A stretch of DNA of 15,812 nucleotides from Firmicutes bacterium UBA4874 (lineage in GTDB: Bacteria; Bacillota; Clostridia; Caldicoprobacterales; DTU083), in assembly GCA_002399435.1 (NCBI GenBank), contig DHDO01000112.1, positions 12,661 through 28,472 of the forward strand, read 5' to 3'. The translations under genes and the position numbers were made by a program. Every line of letters begins with the position of its first letter. Position 1 is the stretch's first letter. The notes below the pieces were generated by a model. It did not search any database, was not told where the DNA came from, and was given only the letters and a program-made list of their open reading frames with translations. Positions 1-8,401 of this stretch are shown in pieces.

Positions 1-69
1 TTTCGTTAAAAGGTCAATCAATTCCTCCCTCATATACAAATCATCTTCGACCACCACAATCCGTGCCAA
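1..69 (-). CDS. Response regulator receiver domain, N-terminal fragment (cut by the window edge)
   Basis: Only the first 23 codons are present. Read from a TTG at 69-67 they give MARIVVVEDDLYMREELIDL and three more residues. This is the first beta strand and acidic pocket (E8-D9-D10) of a CheY-like receiver, followed by its first helix. A purine-rich stretch with AAAGGCGGTGG precedes the TTG at usable distance; a GTG four codons upstream is possible but sits too close to that site. The gene starts 45 bp after the permease stop on the same strand, so it is probably the DNA-binding partner of the Bce-like transporter, with a histidine kinase expected beyond the window. The output domain is not visible, so the OmpR-type assignment is inferred from context. 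Confidence 0.75.
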   Translation of the reverse strand, partial: MARIVVVEDDLYMREELIDLLTK

Positions 70-114
70 TCCGGCCACCGCCTTTCCCGTAATTTACCGG
101 TCTGCCAATTCTTC

Positions 115-2265
115 TTAGGAATTGGGTTTCCAGTTCAGCTTGCTGATCTCACGGTCTGCAGTACGGGCAACAGCCATAGCATAAACTGTCAACACCAAAA
201 TGACAATACCCGCCATGACCGTCATTAATGGATAAGTCTGCCCGATGTTCGTCGAAGAGGAATGAAGATATATTTGCATGGCATATAAGCCGACGGTTCC
301 ACTCACACACGCGAGCAGCAAGGGAAGCAAGAAATACCACAGCACCTGGATGTGCATGGATTTTTTCATTTGTTCGCGCCGCGCCCCCAGCATGGAAAGG
401 GTCAGGTATCGCTTCTTCGTTGCCTGCATTTGTGTGAGAAACTGCAGAGCAAGAAGTGCACAGGCGATAATTAAAAACATAAAGCCCATATAAAGCGTGG
501 TATAGCTTTCCGCTATAACGTAGAATAGCTGCCGCCCAAAATTATTCAGATAGCTTTCATAGACAAAGCCGGACGGCTTCAGCAGATGGCTGGCGTCCAT
601 GATCGACCGCATCAAGCCTTCTTTTTCTGTAATCTCTTTTGGAATACAGAAATTCCAATGGATCGTGCGGGAATCGGGATTTACGTACCGGTCGAATACC
701 TCATCGGGAACGATCAATGCCGTGACAATTTTGATATTTTCGTCCGCAGTCAAGCCTTTCATTGGTACGGACGGAAGAAGACGGAATGGCCGCCTTTCGA
801 TAGAAATAAGAGATTCGCCTTCGGTTTGCGCTTTTGCTGAAACACGATCCAGCATAGTGGTCGCTTCCGCTTCCGCAGTATCAAAAAAGTCAGGATTTAG
901 ATAAAATATGGCCTCGTTGGATGCAAGCGCCAGGGTTTTCTCTCCGGCAGCCTCCAGCAGCCTGTTATATGCGGACACTGGAAGTAAATTCGGAGCAGTA
1001 CCGCCGGTGTCAATTACCGCCAAAAGATTAAGCGCTGCCGGATTGCTCTCACTGATTTCATAACCCAATGCCCCCTGCGTTGCCGGATCCTTCACATCCG
1101 GCGGCAATTGTCTCACAATTTGTTTCCTTAGATTTGTCCAATCTGCAAACGAGCCCATGTCATCGCCCGCGGGGCGCTTCATTTCACCTGTCTCCATGCG
1201 GTTTAGATCTGCCACATAGGGTTTCATCTGCTCAGAGGCAAGGTATTGTTCCACCGCCTGATCTTTGCCGGTCACAGTAAAATCATAAACAGAAGCTCCC
1301 CGTGTCAACTGGCTGCTATATGACATAATACTGGCCGAACCGTCAGCTATCAGTATAATGGTAAACATCATCAAAATAGAGGCCACTCCAACGGAGATAA
1401 ACTTGTGTACGATGTTTTCCTGCAACTGTCGCAGAGTGAACGTATAAAGACCGTGTGTCGCTTTGCTTTTTACGGAGCTGGCCAGCAGGCTTGCCAGTCT
1501 TGCCAGGCCCCGGATAAAAAGAAGCGTTCCCGCAATGCCCAATAGGACTGCGACAAGCAGCATGGCGCCGCCTGCCGCCATAAAGTGTTTTAAGACGATC
1601 CAGTAGGCGACGGCCAGGGCTGCGCTGCCAGGAACAAGGGTAAGGAAACCGCCGCGGGCATTCCCCGCATTTTGCTTTTTGTCCATCTCGCCGTAAAGCA
1701 GCTGATAGATTTCCCGGTGAAACAACCTGCTTCCTAAAATAGACAATGCTACAGATTGAATCAGCAGGAAGCCCAGCGTTGTCCAAACAACAGCGCCCAG
1801 GGAAAAGCTCGGCTGATGAGCAATCACGCCCCGCCCAACCAATCGGGCGGTTGTAAGACTGATTATCTCCGATAAAAAGCCGCCGCAGACAATACCACCG
1901 CAAAGGGCTAAAGCCGATGTGATAAGGCCCTCGCCCATAAGCTGTAGAAACAGCCGCTTCTTCTTCATTCCGAAAATCAGATAAAGTCCCAACTCTCTGC
2001 TGCGGCACTCAAGCTGATATTTGTTTGCAAAAACCACAAGGAAAAACAAAAAAAACAGAGCGCACAGATAAACGGCGGGCATGAGAGTTGTCAGCAGACG
2101 ATTGACGGCGTCGCTTTCAATTTCTTCTAAAAAGCGCATCACATCCTGCTTGCCGAGAGAGAGTACAATATAGAAAGATGTCACAGCTGTTACCAGCGTA
2201 AGGAAATAGATGAAGTTTTCACTACGGCTCCTTTTGGCATTGCGCCACGCCAGATTAAAGAACAT
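115..2265 (-). CDS. BceB-like ABC transporter permease (FtsX/MacB-type, antimicrobial peptide resistance)
   Basis: This is a 716-residue membrane protein. It shows the ten-segment plan of BceB/VraE-type permeases: hydrophobic stretches at roughly 17-38, 57-80, 108-138, 155-178, two between 206 and 260, one at 288-309, then a long hydrophilic region (about 310-580) and three more segments at about 580-608, 640-665 and 676-700. In this family the large loop is extracellular and helps detect peptide antibiotics such as bacitracin or lantibiotics that bind cell-wall precursors. At about 270 residues the loop is on the long side. The ATG at 2265 overlaps the ATPase gene by 11 bp, and its AGGAGGAGG ribosome binding site lies inside the ATPase 3' end, which suggests coupled translation. 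The specific drug cannot be read from sequence. Confidence 0.88.
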   Translation of the reverse strand: MFFNLAWRNAKRSRSENFIYFLTLVTAVTSFYIVLSLGKQDVMRFLEEIESDAVNRLLTTLMPAVYLCALFFLFFLVVFANKYQLECRSRELGLYLIFGMKKKRLFLQLMGEGLITSALALCGGIVCGGFLSEIISLTTARLVGRGVIAHQPSFSLGAVVWTTLGFLLIQSVALSILGSRLFHREIYQLLYGEMDKKQNAGNARGGFLTLVPGSAALAVAYWIVLKHFMAAGGAMLLVAVLLGIAGTLLFIRGLARLASLLASSVKSKATHGLYTFTLRQLQENIVHKFISVGVASILMMFTIILIADGSASIMSYSSQLTRGASVYDFTVTGKDQAVEQYLASEQMKPYVADLNRMETGEMKRPAGDDMGSFADWTNLRKQIVRQLPPDVKDPATQGALGYEISESNPAALNLLAVIDTGGTAPNLLPVSAYNRLLEAAGEKTLALASNEAIFYLNPDFFDTAEAEATTMLDRVSAKAQTEGESLISIERRPFRLLPSVPMKGLTADENIKIVTALIVPDEVFDRYVNPDSRTIHWNFCIPKEITEKEGLMRSIMDASHLLKPSGFVYESYLNNFGRQLFYVIAESYTTLYMGFMFLIIACALLALQFLTQMQATKKRYLTLSMLGARREQMKKSMHIQVLWYFLLPLLLACVSGTVGLYAMQIYLHSSSTNIGQTYPLMTVMAGIVILVLTVYAMAVARTADREISKLNWKPNS

Positions 2266-3043
2266 TCGCGCTTCCTCCTCCTATCTGAGCCATTACCCGC
2301 AAAATCCGCCCATAAAAATGATCACGTGTTTCCGCTGGAACTTGCCGTCGCAGTTCGTGAAAAATAACACCATCCTGTATAAACAGTATTCTGGAACAAA
2401 AGCTGGCGGCATTGGGGTCGTGCGTCACCATCAAAATTGTCCGGCTTCTTTTCCGATTGATTTCCTGGAGCTTTTCCATGAGCGACCGGGCGGTTTTCGT
2501 ATCCAATGCCCCGGTAGGTTCATCGGCCAGAATAATGGAAGGATCAGAGATCAAACATCGGGCAGCGGCAACCCGCTGCTTTTGCCCCCCGGACATCTGC
2601 GATGGAAATTTGGAGAGCACATCCGTAATTCCCAGGAAACCTGCTATGCCGGCCAACTTCGCTTCGGCTGTGGATGCATTCACATCGTGGATGGACAGCG
2701 GTAACAGGATGTTTTCCCTGCCAGTTAAATTATCAAGCAGAGCAAAGTCCTGAAACAAATAACCGATTTTGCTCCCGCGATATTCAGATAATTCATCACC
2801 GCCAAAGACGCTGATGTTTGTCCCGGAAAGCAATATTTGGCCGGAAGTGGGTTTGATAATTGTGGCGATACAATTCAGCAGGGTGGTTTTCCCCGAGCCG
2901 CTGGCTCCCATGATTCCCATATACTCTCCGGGAAGCACATCAAACGTGATGCCGTTCAGTGCTCTCGTAGGAACTCCATCTTTTTCATAAGACTTATGTA
3001 AGTCCCGTACTTCCAATAATTTTTGTGTATTTGCGTTATTCAT
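2255..3043 (-). CDS. BceA-like ABC transporter ATP-binding protein
   Basis: This 262-residue protein has every motif of an ABC ATPase: Walker A GASGSGKT (46-53), Q-loop Gln98, signature SGGQK (151-155), Walker B with D174-E175, D-loop around 181 and switch His208. It belongs to the MacB/LolD/BceA subclass that energises FtsX-like permeases by mechanotransmission rather than classical import or export. BceA is about 253 residues, so the length fits. It is first in a minus-strand operon with the permease and response regulator. The ATG at 3043 is preceded by a GAGG about 11 bases upstream, a modest ribosome binding site. The family is clear; the Bce-type role rests on the neighbouring permease with its large loop and the receiver domain behind it. 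Confidence 0.92.
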   Translation of the reverse strand: MNNANTQKLLEVRDLHKSYEKDGVPTRALNGITFDVLPGEYMGIMGASGSGKTTLLNCIATIIKPTSGQILLSGTNISVFGGDELSEYRGSKIGYLFQDFALLDNLTGRENILLPLSIHDVNASTAEAKLAGIAGFLGITDVLSKFPSQMSGGQKQRVAAARCLISDPSIILADEPTGALDTKTARSLMEKLQEINRKRSRTILMVTHDPNAASFCSRILFIQDGVIFHELRRQVPAETRDHFYGRILRVMAQIGGGSANVL

Positions 3044-3092
3044 ATAATAAATACCTCACACTTCAGTATATTTGCCTACACACTTATTTTAC

Positions 3093-3131
3093 ATAATAAC
3101 CGTTCAATATACCACTTACATTCGTTGTAAG
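3093..3131 (-). promoter_or_regulatory. Putative operator and promoter of the Bce-like operon
   Basis: A perfect inverted repeat, CTTACA-N5-TGTAAG (3115-3131), lies about 72 bp upstream of the ATPase start. On the minus strand its far half can serve as a poor -35 (TGTAAG), followed after 16 bp by TATTAT (3098-3093) as -10. A good -10, a weak -35 and an overlapping dyad is the layout expected of an activator-dependent promoter. From memory, BceR-type regulators bind dyads of the form TNACA-N4-TGTNA. This one has the same half-sites but a 5-bp spacer, so the match is suggestive only. Confidence 0.45.
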
Positions 3132-3194
3132 GTGCCCGTCACTAACATACTGCATCTGGCTGTATGGGAATCATGCGGCATGTGGTTTCGATCG

Positions 3195-3224
3195 AAGGAC
3201 AGCTTTGTGAAATGCTGTCCTTTT
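3195..3224 (+). terminator. Terminator-like hairpin between the Bce operon and dgt
   Basis: AAGGACAGC (3195-3203) pairs perfectly with GCTGTCCTT (3214-3222), nine base pairs around a 10-base loop, and is followed by further T residues to 3224. The T tract is short, and no plus-strand gene upstream inside the window would need terminating. It could protect dgt from antisense read-through, be a relic, or shape the dgt leader. Confidence 0.35.
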
Positions 3225-3330
3225 CCCTGAAGAAGGATAATGCCAACAAATGTGGTATATATATATTGGAAAGAAAACCTGGTGCCCGAGGTTAAAGGGC
3301 GTGGGTAGCGGATCATAAGGAGGGACAGGC

Positions 3331-4329
3331 ATGATTCGGGAAGAGCTGGAAGAACTGGAAAAGCAGATTCTCTCGCCCCTGGCAGCAAAGAGCAGCGAAA
3401 GCAAGGGACGCCGTTACCCGTGTGAACGCTGTGCAATCCGCACGGAGTTTCAAAGAGACCGGGACAGGATCCTGCACTGCAAATCCTTTCGCCGTCTCAA
3501 GCACAAGACGCAGGTTTTTATTTCGCCGGAAGGGGATCATTACCGGACCAGGCTGACCCATACCCTCGAGGTCTCACAGATTGCCCGCACCATTGCCCGC
3601 TCGCTTCGTCTGAATGAGGATCTGACGGAGGCCATTTCCCTGGGGCATGATTTGGGACATACTCCCTTTGGACATACGGGGGAGCGTCTGCTGAACAGTG
3701 TGTCCTCCAACGGGTTCCATCATAATATCCACAGTCTGCGGGTCGTGGATATTCTGGAAAACGGAAAAGGGCTGAACCTCACCCGGGAGGTTCGGGACGG
3801 CATTGTAAATCATACGGGCCCGGGAGTTCCGGCTACCCTGGAGGGACAGATCGTGGCCCTGAGTGATCGGATTGCCTACATCAATCATGATATAGACGAT
3901 GCGATACGGGCAAAAATCATTTCCGGGGAGGAGCTTCCCAAAGACAGTATTGTGGTTTTGGGGGACTCCCATTCGGTGCGGATCGATACCATGGTAAAGG
4001 ATGTCATTTATCACAGCATGGAGCAGAAACAGATCGGAATGAGTGAAACGGTCGGACAAGCTACGGAAGCGCTGAGGGATTTTATGTTCCGCCGGGTCTA
4101 TATCACTTCTGATGCCAGGGCGGAGGAAAAGAAGGCGATGTATGTGCTCCGGGAGCTGTTTCACTATTTCATGGATCATCCCTGTCAAATGCCCGGGGAA
4201 GTTATCAGGCAGATACCAGTTTATGGAGAGGATCAGGCAGTCTGTGACTATATCGCAGGAATGACGGATAATTATGCCATCCGGACATTTCGCGAGTTGT
4301 TTGTGCCGTCTTCCTGGAAACAGTTATAG
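3331..4329 (+). CDS. dgt: dGTPase-like HD-domain deoxynucleotide triphosphohydrolase
   Basis: A 332-residue HD-superfamily protein of the Dgt family, which removes triphosphate from dNTPs (dGTP typically) to give the deoxynucleoside and so trims the dNTP pool. The family opening around residues 37-62, with [20 protein letters not shown], is followed by metal ligands H77, H106-D107 and D179 in the usual H...HD...D order; HTPFGHTGE follows the HD pair. Length matches the shorter dGTPase-like subgroup. The ATG at 3331 has AAGGAGGG seven to eight bases upstream. It is followed by dnaG and rpoD, an order common in Clostridia, which ties nucleotide supply to replication initiation. Substrate preference cannot be fixed from sequence, and no strong promoter stands out upstream. 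Confidence 0.92.
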   Translation: MIREELEELEKQILSPLAAKSSESKGRRYPCERCAIRTEFQRDRDRILHCKSFRRLKHKTQVFISPEGDHYRTRLTHTLEVSQIARTIARSLRLNEDLTEAISLGHDLGHTPFGHTGERLLNSVSSNGFHHNIHSLRVVDILENGKGLNLTREVRDGIVNHTGPGVPATLEGQIVALSDRIAYINHDIDDAIRAKIISGEELPKDSIVVLGDSHSVRIDTMVKDVIYHSMEQKQIGMSETVGQATEALRDFMFRRVYITSDARAEEKKAMYVLRELFHYFMDHPCQMPGEVIRQIPVYGEDQAVCDYIAGMTDNYAIRTFRELFVPSSWKQL

Positions 4330-4333
4330 AAAT

Positions 4334-4362
4334 GATATTCCTGCAATAATTGCAGGAATATC
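4334..4362 (+). other. Perfect 13-bp palindrome with 3-base loop after dgt
   Basis: GATATTCCTGCAA (4334-4346), loop TAA, then its exact complement (4350-4362), starting four bases after the dgt stop. No T tract follows (the next bases are GGAGAAAATG), so it is not a canonical Rho-independent terminator. It may be an mRNA-stabilising 3' hairpin, a processing site that separates dgt from dnaG-rpoD, or a protein-binding dyad. Confidence 0.6.
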
Positions 4363-4383
4363 GGAGAAAATGTCGAATCATAG

Positions 4384-4399
4384 TAGTTCGGTAGTTCGG
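4384..4399 (+). repeat. Tandem 8-bp duplication in the dgt-dnaG gap
   Basis: TAGTTCGG occurs twice in direct succession (4384-4391 and 4392-4399). It lies in non-coding sequence upstream of the dnaG promoter candidate and looks like a replication-slippage duplication; no function is evident. Confidence 0.5.
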
Positions 4400-4484
4400 A
4401 TGAGGCTTCCGGCATCTTATGAACAGGCCTTTTGAACGCCCTTCAGACATTTTGGAAGGGAAAAATTAAAAAAAAGAAGGAAAA

Positions 4485-4511
4485 TTTACGGTTTTGGCGA
4501 ACATATATACT
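4485..4511 (+). promoter_or_regulatory. Candidate dnaG promoter
   Basis: A -10-like TATACT (4506-4511) lies 19 bp upstream of the preferred dnaG start, with TTTACG (4485-4490) as a possible -35. The spacer is only 15 bp, so the match is imperfect. It would leave a very short leader containing the AGGTGAT ribosome binding site. Confidence 0.3.
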
Positions 4512-4530
4512 AGAGAAACAGGTGATTGTT

Positions 4531-6384
4531 ATGCCGTGGTTTCCTGACGAGTGGATCGATGAAGTTGTATCAAGAAACGATATCGTTGATGTAATCAGCG
4601 AATATGTGATATTGAAACCCAGTGGAAGGGGATATTTCGGGCTTTGTCCATTCCATAGTGAAAAGACTGCCTCCTTTCACGTGTCTCCGGAAAGACAGAT
4701 TTATCATTGCTTTGGCTGTGGGGAAGGAGGCAATGTGATATCGTTCGTCATGGGCATGGAGCACGTGGAATTTGTCGAGGCCATGGAGCATTTGGCAGAG
4801 CGTGCAGGAGTTCCCCTGCCGAATGATACGGATACGAAGGACTATCAGAAGGAAAGAGAAGAACGACAACAGCTTTATGAAATAAACAGGGAATGTGCCA
4901 GGTATTACCGAAGTAAGCTCTTCGAGGAGGAGGGAAAGGAAGCCCTGGCTTATTTGAATTCCCGTGGATTGGATATGCGGACCATCAAAAGCTTTGGGCT
5001 GGGTTATGCTCCGGACCGCTGGGAGTGTGCCCGCGAATACCTGAAATCCAGGGGATATGAGGAAAAACAGTTGCTGGAAGTCGGCATTACCGTGGAGAAT
5101 AAGGAAAAGGGAAGGATTTATGACCGGTTCCGGAACCGTGCCATGTTTCCGATCATCAATCAGAGGGGATTGGTGTTGGGCTTTGGAGGGCGGGTTCTGG
5201 ATGGCTCCCTTCCCAAATACCTGAATTCCTCCGACAGCCCTACCTTCAGCAAGAGCAGGAATCTCTTCGGGCTGAATCTTGCCGGGAAAGCCAGGCCTTT
5301 GAAGTTTCTGATCATTGTGGAAGGATATATGGATGTGATCACCCTGCATCAGTTTGGATTCCCTCAGGCGGTGGCTTCCCTGGGGACTTCCCTTACGGAG
5401 GAACAGGCCAGGCTGATGAGGCGATATATCCCGGAAGTTTATATCGCCTACGATGGGGATGCGGCCGGACAAAAGGCAACCCTGCGGGCACTGGACATTC
5501 TGAGGGATGCGGGCTGCAGGGCCAGGGTCATGCAGTTCCCGGACGGGTTGGATCCGGACGAGGTTCTGAAGAAGTACGGACCGGAGTACTTTAGGAAATT
5601 AATGGATAACAGTCAGTCTGCGGTGAATTATAAGCTGGGACGACTAAGGGAAAAGTATGATCCGGAGACGACAGAAGGCAAAGTGGATTTCGCGACGGCT
5701 GCCGCCGGGGTATTGGCTGAACTGGACAATCCGATTGAACGGGATACCCATGTGCGGGAGTTGGAGTCCCGGCTGGGTATTTCATCCAGGGCCATCTATG
5801 ACCAGATCAACCGGGCGCAGGCGGTTGCGGGAAAACAAAATCGCCGCCAAAGGAATAGTGTTGGTAATAATAGGAATACTATAAAAAAAAAGCAGCCAAA
5901 AATCCTGAAATCCAGATACAGCAAGGCGGAGGATCACTTAATACAGCTGATGGCGCAGGGTGAGGTGATGGCGCGAAAGGTTCTGGATGGACTTGGGAAT
6001 ATTACTTTGGAGGATCCCCTGCATCAACGGGTGGTTGCTATTGTACGGGATCTTTTGGAAAAAGACAGGGATATCGGCGAGGCGCAGATTTTGAGCCGCA
6101 TAACAGACCGGGAGGACGTAAAGAAATTAGTAGATATATTTCGTCAGGAAATGGAGTATGATAACTTAGATACCATGTTATCGGATTGGTTGGGTCAGAT
6201 TGCGAGGAATACATTGAATAAACGACGTCAGGAGCTTCAGAATGAAACGTCCACACTGGAACGGGAAGGAATCCCGGACATGGAAAAATACAGGCTTTTG
6301 TTGCAGGAATTGCAGCAACTCAATCACAGGTTGAGCACAGATAAACTGGAAAGGAGGAAATTGCGTGAAGAACGGAGAGTCTAA
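4531..6384 (+). CDS. dnaG: DNA primase
   Basis: DnaG makes the RNA primers for lagging-strand synthesis with the replicative helicase. The 617-residue frame has the N-terminal CHC2 zinc module (C39, H42, C60, C63), the catalytic core, the TOPRIM metal-binding residues (E264 in VEGYMD; D308 and D310 in YDGDAAG), and a C-terminal helicase-binding region after about 440. I chose ATG 4531 over an in-frame ATG at 4432: family members begin almost exactly at [27 protein letters not shown] precedes 4531, and the extra 33 codons are lysine-rich leader that overlaps the promoter candidate. The 3' end overlaps rpoD by 20 bp. A run of nine A (5883-5891) lies in the linker before the C-terminal domain and could allow slippage. 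Confidence 0.97.
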   Translation: MPWFPDEWIDEVVSRNDIVDVISEYVILKPSGRGYFGLCPFHSEKTASFHVSPERQIYHCFGCGEGGNVISFVMGMEHVEFVEAMEHLAERAGVPLPNDTDTKDYQKEREERQQLYEINRECARYYRSKLFEEEGKEALAYLNSRGLDMRTIKSFGLGYAPDRWECAREYLKSRGYEEKQLLEVGITVENKEKGRIYDRFRNRAMFPIINQRGLVLGFGGRVLDGSLPKYLNSSDSPTFSKSRNLFGLNLAGKARPLKFLIIVEGYMDVITLHQFGFPQAVASLGTSLTEEQARLMRRYIPEVYIAYDGDAAGQKATLRALDILRDAGCRARVMQFPDGLDPDEVLKKYGPEYFRKLMDNSQSAVNYKLGRLREKYDPETTEGKVDFATAAAGVLAELDNPIERDTHVRELESRLGISSRAIYDQINRAQAVAGKQNRRQRNSVGNNRNTIKKKQPKILKSRYSKAEDHLIQLMAQGEVMARKVLDGLGNITLEDPLHQRVVAIVRDLLEKDRDIGEAQILSRITDREDVKKLVDIFRQEMEYDNLDTMLSDWLGQIARNTLNKRRQELQNETSTLEREGIPDMEKYRLLLQELQQLNHRLSTDKLERRKLREERRV

Positions 6385-7432
6385 GAAAAGCCGCATCAAG
6401 CAACTCATCGAGAAGGGTAAGTCGAAAGGCTCCCTGACATATAAGGAAATAATGGACATGCTGGAAGAAATCGAGCTGGAGCCGGAGCAGATTGAAAAAG
6501 TCTATGAATCGTTGGAGTCCCTTGGCATCGACGTTGTGGATGAGGAGACGGATGAAGAGGCAGCTCCCGAAAAGGATCTGAGCTTAACCGTACCAGAGGG
6601 GGTTAATATAGATGACCCGGTACGTATGTATCTGAAGGAAATAGGCAAAGTTCCCCTGCTGACTGCAGATGAGGAAGTGGAGCTGGCCAAGAGAATGGGC
6701 CAGGGGGATGAGATGGCAAAGCGGAAGCTGGTGGAAGCCAATCTCCGACTGGTTGTCAGTATAGCGAAAAGATATGTGGGACGGGGCATGTTGTTTCTGG
6801 ATTTGATTCAGGAAGGCAATCTTGGGTTGATCAAGGCAGTGGAAAAGTTTGACTACCGCAAGGGCTTCAAGTTCAGTACCTATGCCACCTGGTGGATCCG
6901 TCAGGCCATTACGCGTTCCATCGCCGATCAGGCGAGAACCATCCGCATTCCCGTTCATATGGTGGAGACCATCAACAAGCTGATTCGTGTCTCCAGACAG
7001 CTTCTTCAGGAATACGGCAGAGAACCGCTGCCGGAGGAGATTGCGAAGGAAATGGGCATTTCGGTGGATAAAGTGCGGGAGATCATGAAAATCGCCCAGG
7101 AACCGGTATCCCTGGAAACCCCCATCGGGGAAGAGGAAGACAGCCATCTGGGAGATTTCATACCGGATGATGAAGCTCCTGCACCAGCGGAAGCCGCTGC
7201 TTTTACTCTGCTGAAGGAACAGCTCATGGGAGTGCTGGATACCCTGACCAGCCGGGAAGAAAAGGTGTTGAGACTTCGGTTTGGTCTGGATGACGGCAGA
7301 GCCCGTACCCTGGAGGAAGTGGGCAAGGAATTCAATGTCACGCGGGAGCGAATTCGGCAGATAGAAGCAAAAGCACTCCGGAAACTTCGTCATCCCAGCA
7401 GAAGTAAAAAATTAAAGGATTATCTGGATTGA
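6365..7432 (+). CDS. rpoD: Primary RNA polymerase sigma factor (sigma-70 / SigA)
   Basis: The housekeeping sigma factor, 355 residues (B. subtilis SigA is 371). A short region 1.1 (about 8-60) is followed by an acidic linker, region 1.2 ([18 protein letters not shown], about 80-98), region 2 with [17 protein letters not shown] and the -10-recognising [15 protein letters not shown] segment, region 3, and region 4.2 with the -35-reading helix-turn-helix [20 protein letters not shown]. The start is GTG 6365, placed seven bases after AAGGAGG inside the dnaG 3' end; the 20-bp overlap suggests coupled translation. A hairpin terminator follows. Promoters found elsewhere in the window (TTGACR / TATAAT) agree with this specificity. 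Confidence 0.97.
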   Translation: MKNGESKKSRIKQLIEKGKSKGSLTYKEIMDMLEEIELEPEQIEKVYESLESLGIDVVDEETDEEAAPEKDLSLTVPEGVNIDDPVRMYLKEIGKVPLLTADEEVELAKRMGQGDEMAKRKLVEANLRLVVSIAKRYVGRGMLFLDLIQEGNLGLIKAVEKFDYRKGFKFSTYATWWIRQAITRSIADQARTIRIPVHMVETINKLIRVSRQLLQEYGREPLPEEIAKEMGISVDKVREIMKIAQEPVSLETPIGEEEDSHLGDFIPDDEAPAPAEAAAFTLLKEQLMGVLDTLTSREEKVLRLRFGLDDGRARTLEEVGKEFNVTRERIRQIEAKALRKLRHPSRSKKLKDYLD

Positions 7433-7442
7433 ATGAGGAGAG

Positions 7443-7469
7443 TCCGCGGCAGTTTCTGCCCCGGATTTT
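7443..7469 (+). terminator. Rho-independent terminator of the dnaG-rpoD operon
   Basis: TCCG-C-GGCAG (7443-7452) and CTGCC-C-CGGA (7456-7465) form nine pairs with one C/C mismatch around a TTT loop, followed by TTTT (7466-7469). It begins about 10 bp after the rpoD stop and ends just before the tRNA promoter. Confidence 0.7.
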
Positions 7470-7472
7470 CCA

Positions 7473-7501
7473 TTGACGTTTGTGGGTCCGGTTGGTATAA
7501 T
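7473..7501 (+). promoter_or_regulatory. Sigma-A promoter of the tRNA gene
   Basis: TTGACG (7473-7478), a 17-bp spacer and a consensus TATAAT (7496-7501), ending 12 bp before the tRNA. The short distance implies almost no 5' leader to be removed by RNase P. Confidence 0.88.
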
Positions 7502-7513
7502 ATTGTTGTGTCT

Positions 7514-7590
7514 GGGCCTTTAGCTCAGTTGGTTAGAGCAACCGGCTCATAACCGGTCGGTCCGGGGTTCAAGTCCCTGAAGGCCCACCA
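7514..7590 (+). tRNA. tRNA with CAT anticodon: annotated by rule as tRNA-Met, probably tRNA-Ile2 (lysidine type)
   Basis: A complete 77-nt cloverleaf with encoded CCA. The acceptor stem GGGCCTT/AAGGCCC and anticodon stem ACCGG/CCGGT are perfect; the D arm is GCTC/GAGC, the anticodon loop is CTCATAA with CAT at 7548-7550, and the T loop is TTCAAGT. There is no initiator signature: the first pair G1-C72 is matched and the anticodon stem lacks three G-C pairs next to the loop. C4-G69 and C5-G68, with A37-A38, are features I recall as recognised by the lysidine synthetase TilS. The gene also resembles, from memory, the B. subtilis Ile2 gene, which begins GGACCTTTAGCTCAG. It would then read AUA codons. 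Elongator tRNA-Met remains the alternative. Confidence 0.9.
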
Positions 7591-7599
7591 TAATGCCAG

Positions 7600-7619
7600 A
7601 TAGCTTAACCATAGCTTAA
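7600..7619 (+). repeat. Short direct repeat downstream of the tRNA
   Basis: ATAGCTTAA occurs at 7600-7608 and 7611-7619, two bases apart. It sits between the tRNA 3' end and its terminator; no function is evident. Confidence 0.4.
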
Positions 7620-7632
7620 TATGATTCGAAAG

Positions 7633-7656
7633 GCACCGTTTAAAGCGGTGTTTTTT
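7633..7656 (+). terminator. Rho-independent terminator of the tRNA unit
   Basis: CACCG (7634-7638) pairs with CGGTG (7646-7650) around TTTAAAG, with possible extra pairs at the loop and a G-U pair at the base, followed by six T (7651-7656). As no clear promoter lies between it and trmK, partial read-through may feed trmK. Confidence 0.75.
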
Positions 7657-7699
7657 GGTTTGGAGGATTTTTAAATGCATCCTACAGGGAGAGAGGACC

Positions 7700-8401
7700 A
7701 TGGCTTTGGATGGAAGACTGAAAGCAATCGCGGACGCCGTCCCCAAATCCCATAAGGTGGCAGATATCGGCACGGACCATGGCTATGTACCGCTTGCCCT
7801 GCTTGAGGATCATCGGAGCGAATATGCCATTGCGGCAGATATCAGTGCAGGTTCCCTGAATAAGGCCGAAAGACTGATCCGGCTGCACCATATGGAGCAT
7901 TGCATGGAGACCCGCCTGGGAGACGGATTATCTGTTCTGGCTCCAGGGGAAGCCGATACCATTCTGATTACCGGAATGGGCGGTTTGCTGATAAGCGATA
8001 TACTGGATAAGGGGAAAGACGTTGCCCGGACTGCTTCTGCCCTGATACTCCAGCCCATGACAGCTCAGGAGGAGCTGCGCCGCTGGTTGATTGCCAATGA
8101 ATATGGGATTGCCGACGAGGAGCTGGTTCAGGAAGGCAGGAGAATCTATGAGATTCTCATTGTTGTGCCAGGGCGGGCAGATACCAGGCCCGCTGCGGAT
8201 ATTTATTATGATATTGGATGGAAATTAGTGGAGAAGAATCACCCTCTCCTGGGGGAACTGATCCGGAACCGAATACAGACGATGGAGGAAATCATCCTGC
8301 AGTTGAAAAATGGAAAAACCGAGGCAGCAAGGATTCGTCAGAGGGAATTGGAGGGAAAAATCCAACAGTATAAGGAGGTTGTTCATTGCCATGTCAAATA
8401 A
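7700..8401 (+). CDS. trmK: tRNA (adenine22-N1)-methyltransferase, TrmK family
   Basis: A 233-residue class I SAM-dependent methyltransferase. It opens with LDGRLKAIADAVP and the SAM-binding motif VADIGTDHGYVP (20-31), then an acidic ADISAGSL strand end and ITGMGGLLISDIL, features typical of TrmK (B. subtilis YqfN), which makes m1A22 in some tRNAs. The C-terminal third is helical and charged, as in the family. The start is ATG 7700 behind GGGAGAGAGG; a longer in-frame TTG at 7655 lies in the T tract of the tRNA terminator and is unlikely. It overlaps the nif3-family remnant by 16 bp, matching the conserved trmK-nif3 pairing downstream of rpoD. The neighbouring tRNA has G, not A, at position 22, so it is not an obvious substrate. 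Confidence 0.93.
   Translation: MALDGRLKAIADAVPKSHKVADIGTDHGYVPLALLEDHRSEYAIAADISAGSLNKAERLIRLHHMEHCMETRLGDGLSVLAPGEADTILITGMGGLLISDILDKGKDVARTASALILQPMTAQEELRRWLIANEYGIADEELVQEGRRIYEILIVVPGRADTRPAADIYYDIGWKLVEKNHPLLGELIRNRIQTMEEIILQLKNGKTEAARIRQRELEGKIQQYKEVVHCHVK

Noticed and set aside
1343..2008. 221-codon minus-strand frame inside the permease gene
   Set aside because: A shifted shadow of the permease with no ribosome binding site and low-likelihood composition.
4432..4530. N-terminal extension of dnaG from an upstream ATG
   Set aside because: Lysine-rich and unlike any DnaG start; it overlaps the candidate promoter, while ATG 4531 has a ribosome binding site and the family N-terminus.
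6584..7393. 269-codon minus-strand frame opposite rpoD
   Set aside because: Antisense shadow of a highly conserved gene with no start signals.
7655..7699. Upstream TTG for trmK
   Set aside because: It sits in the T tract of the tRNA terminator; ATG 7700 matches the family start.
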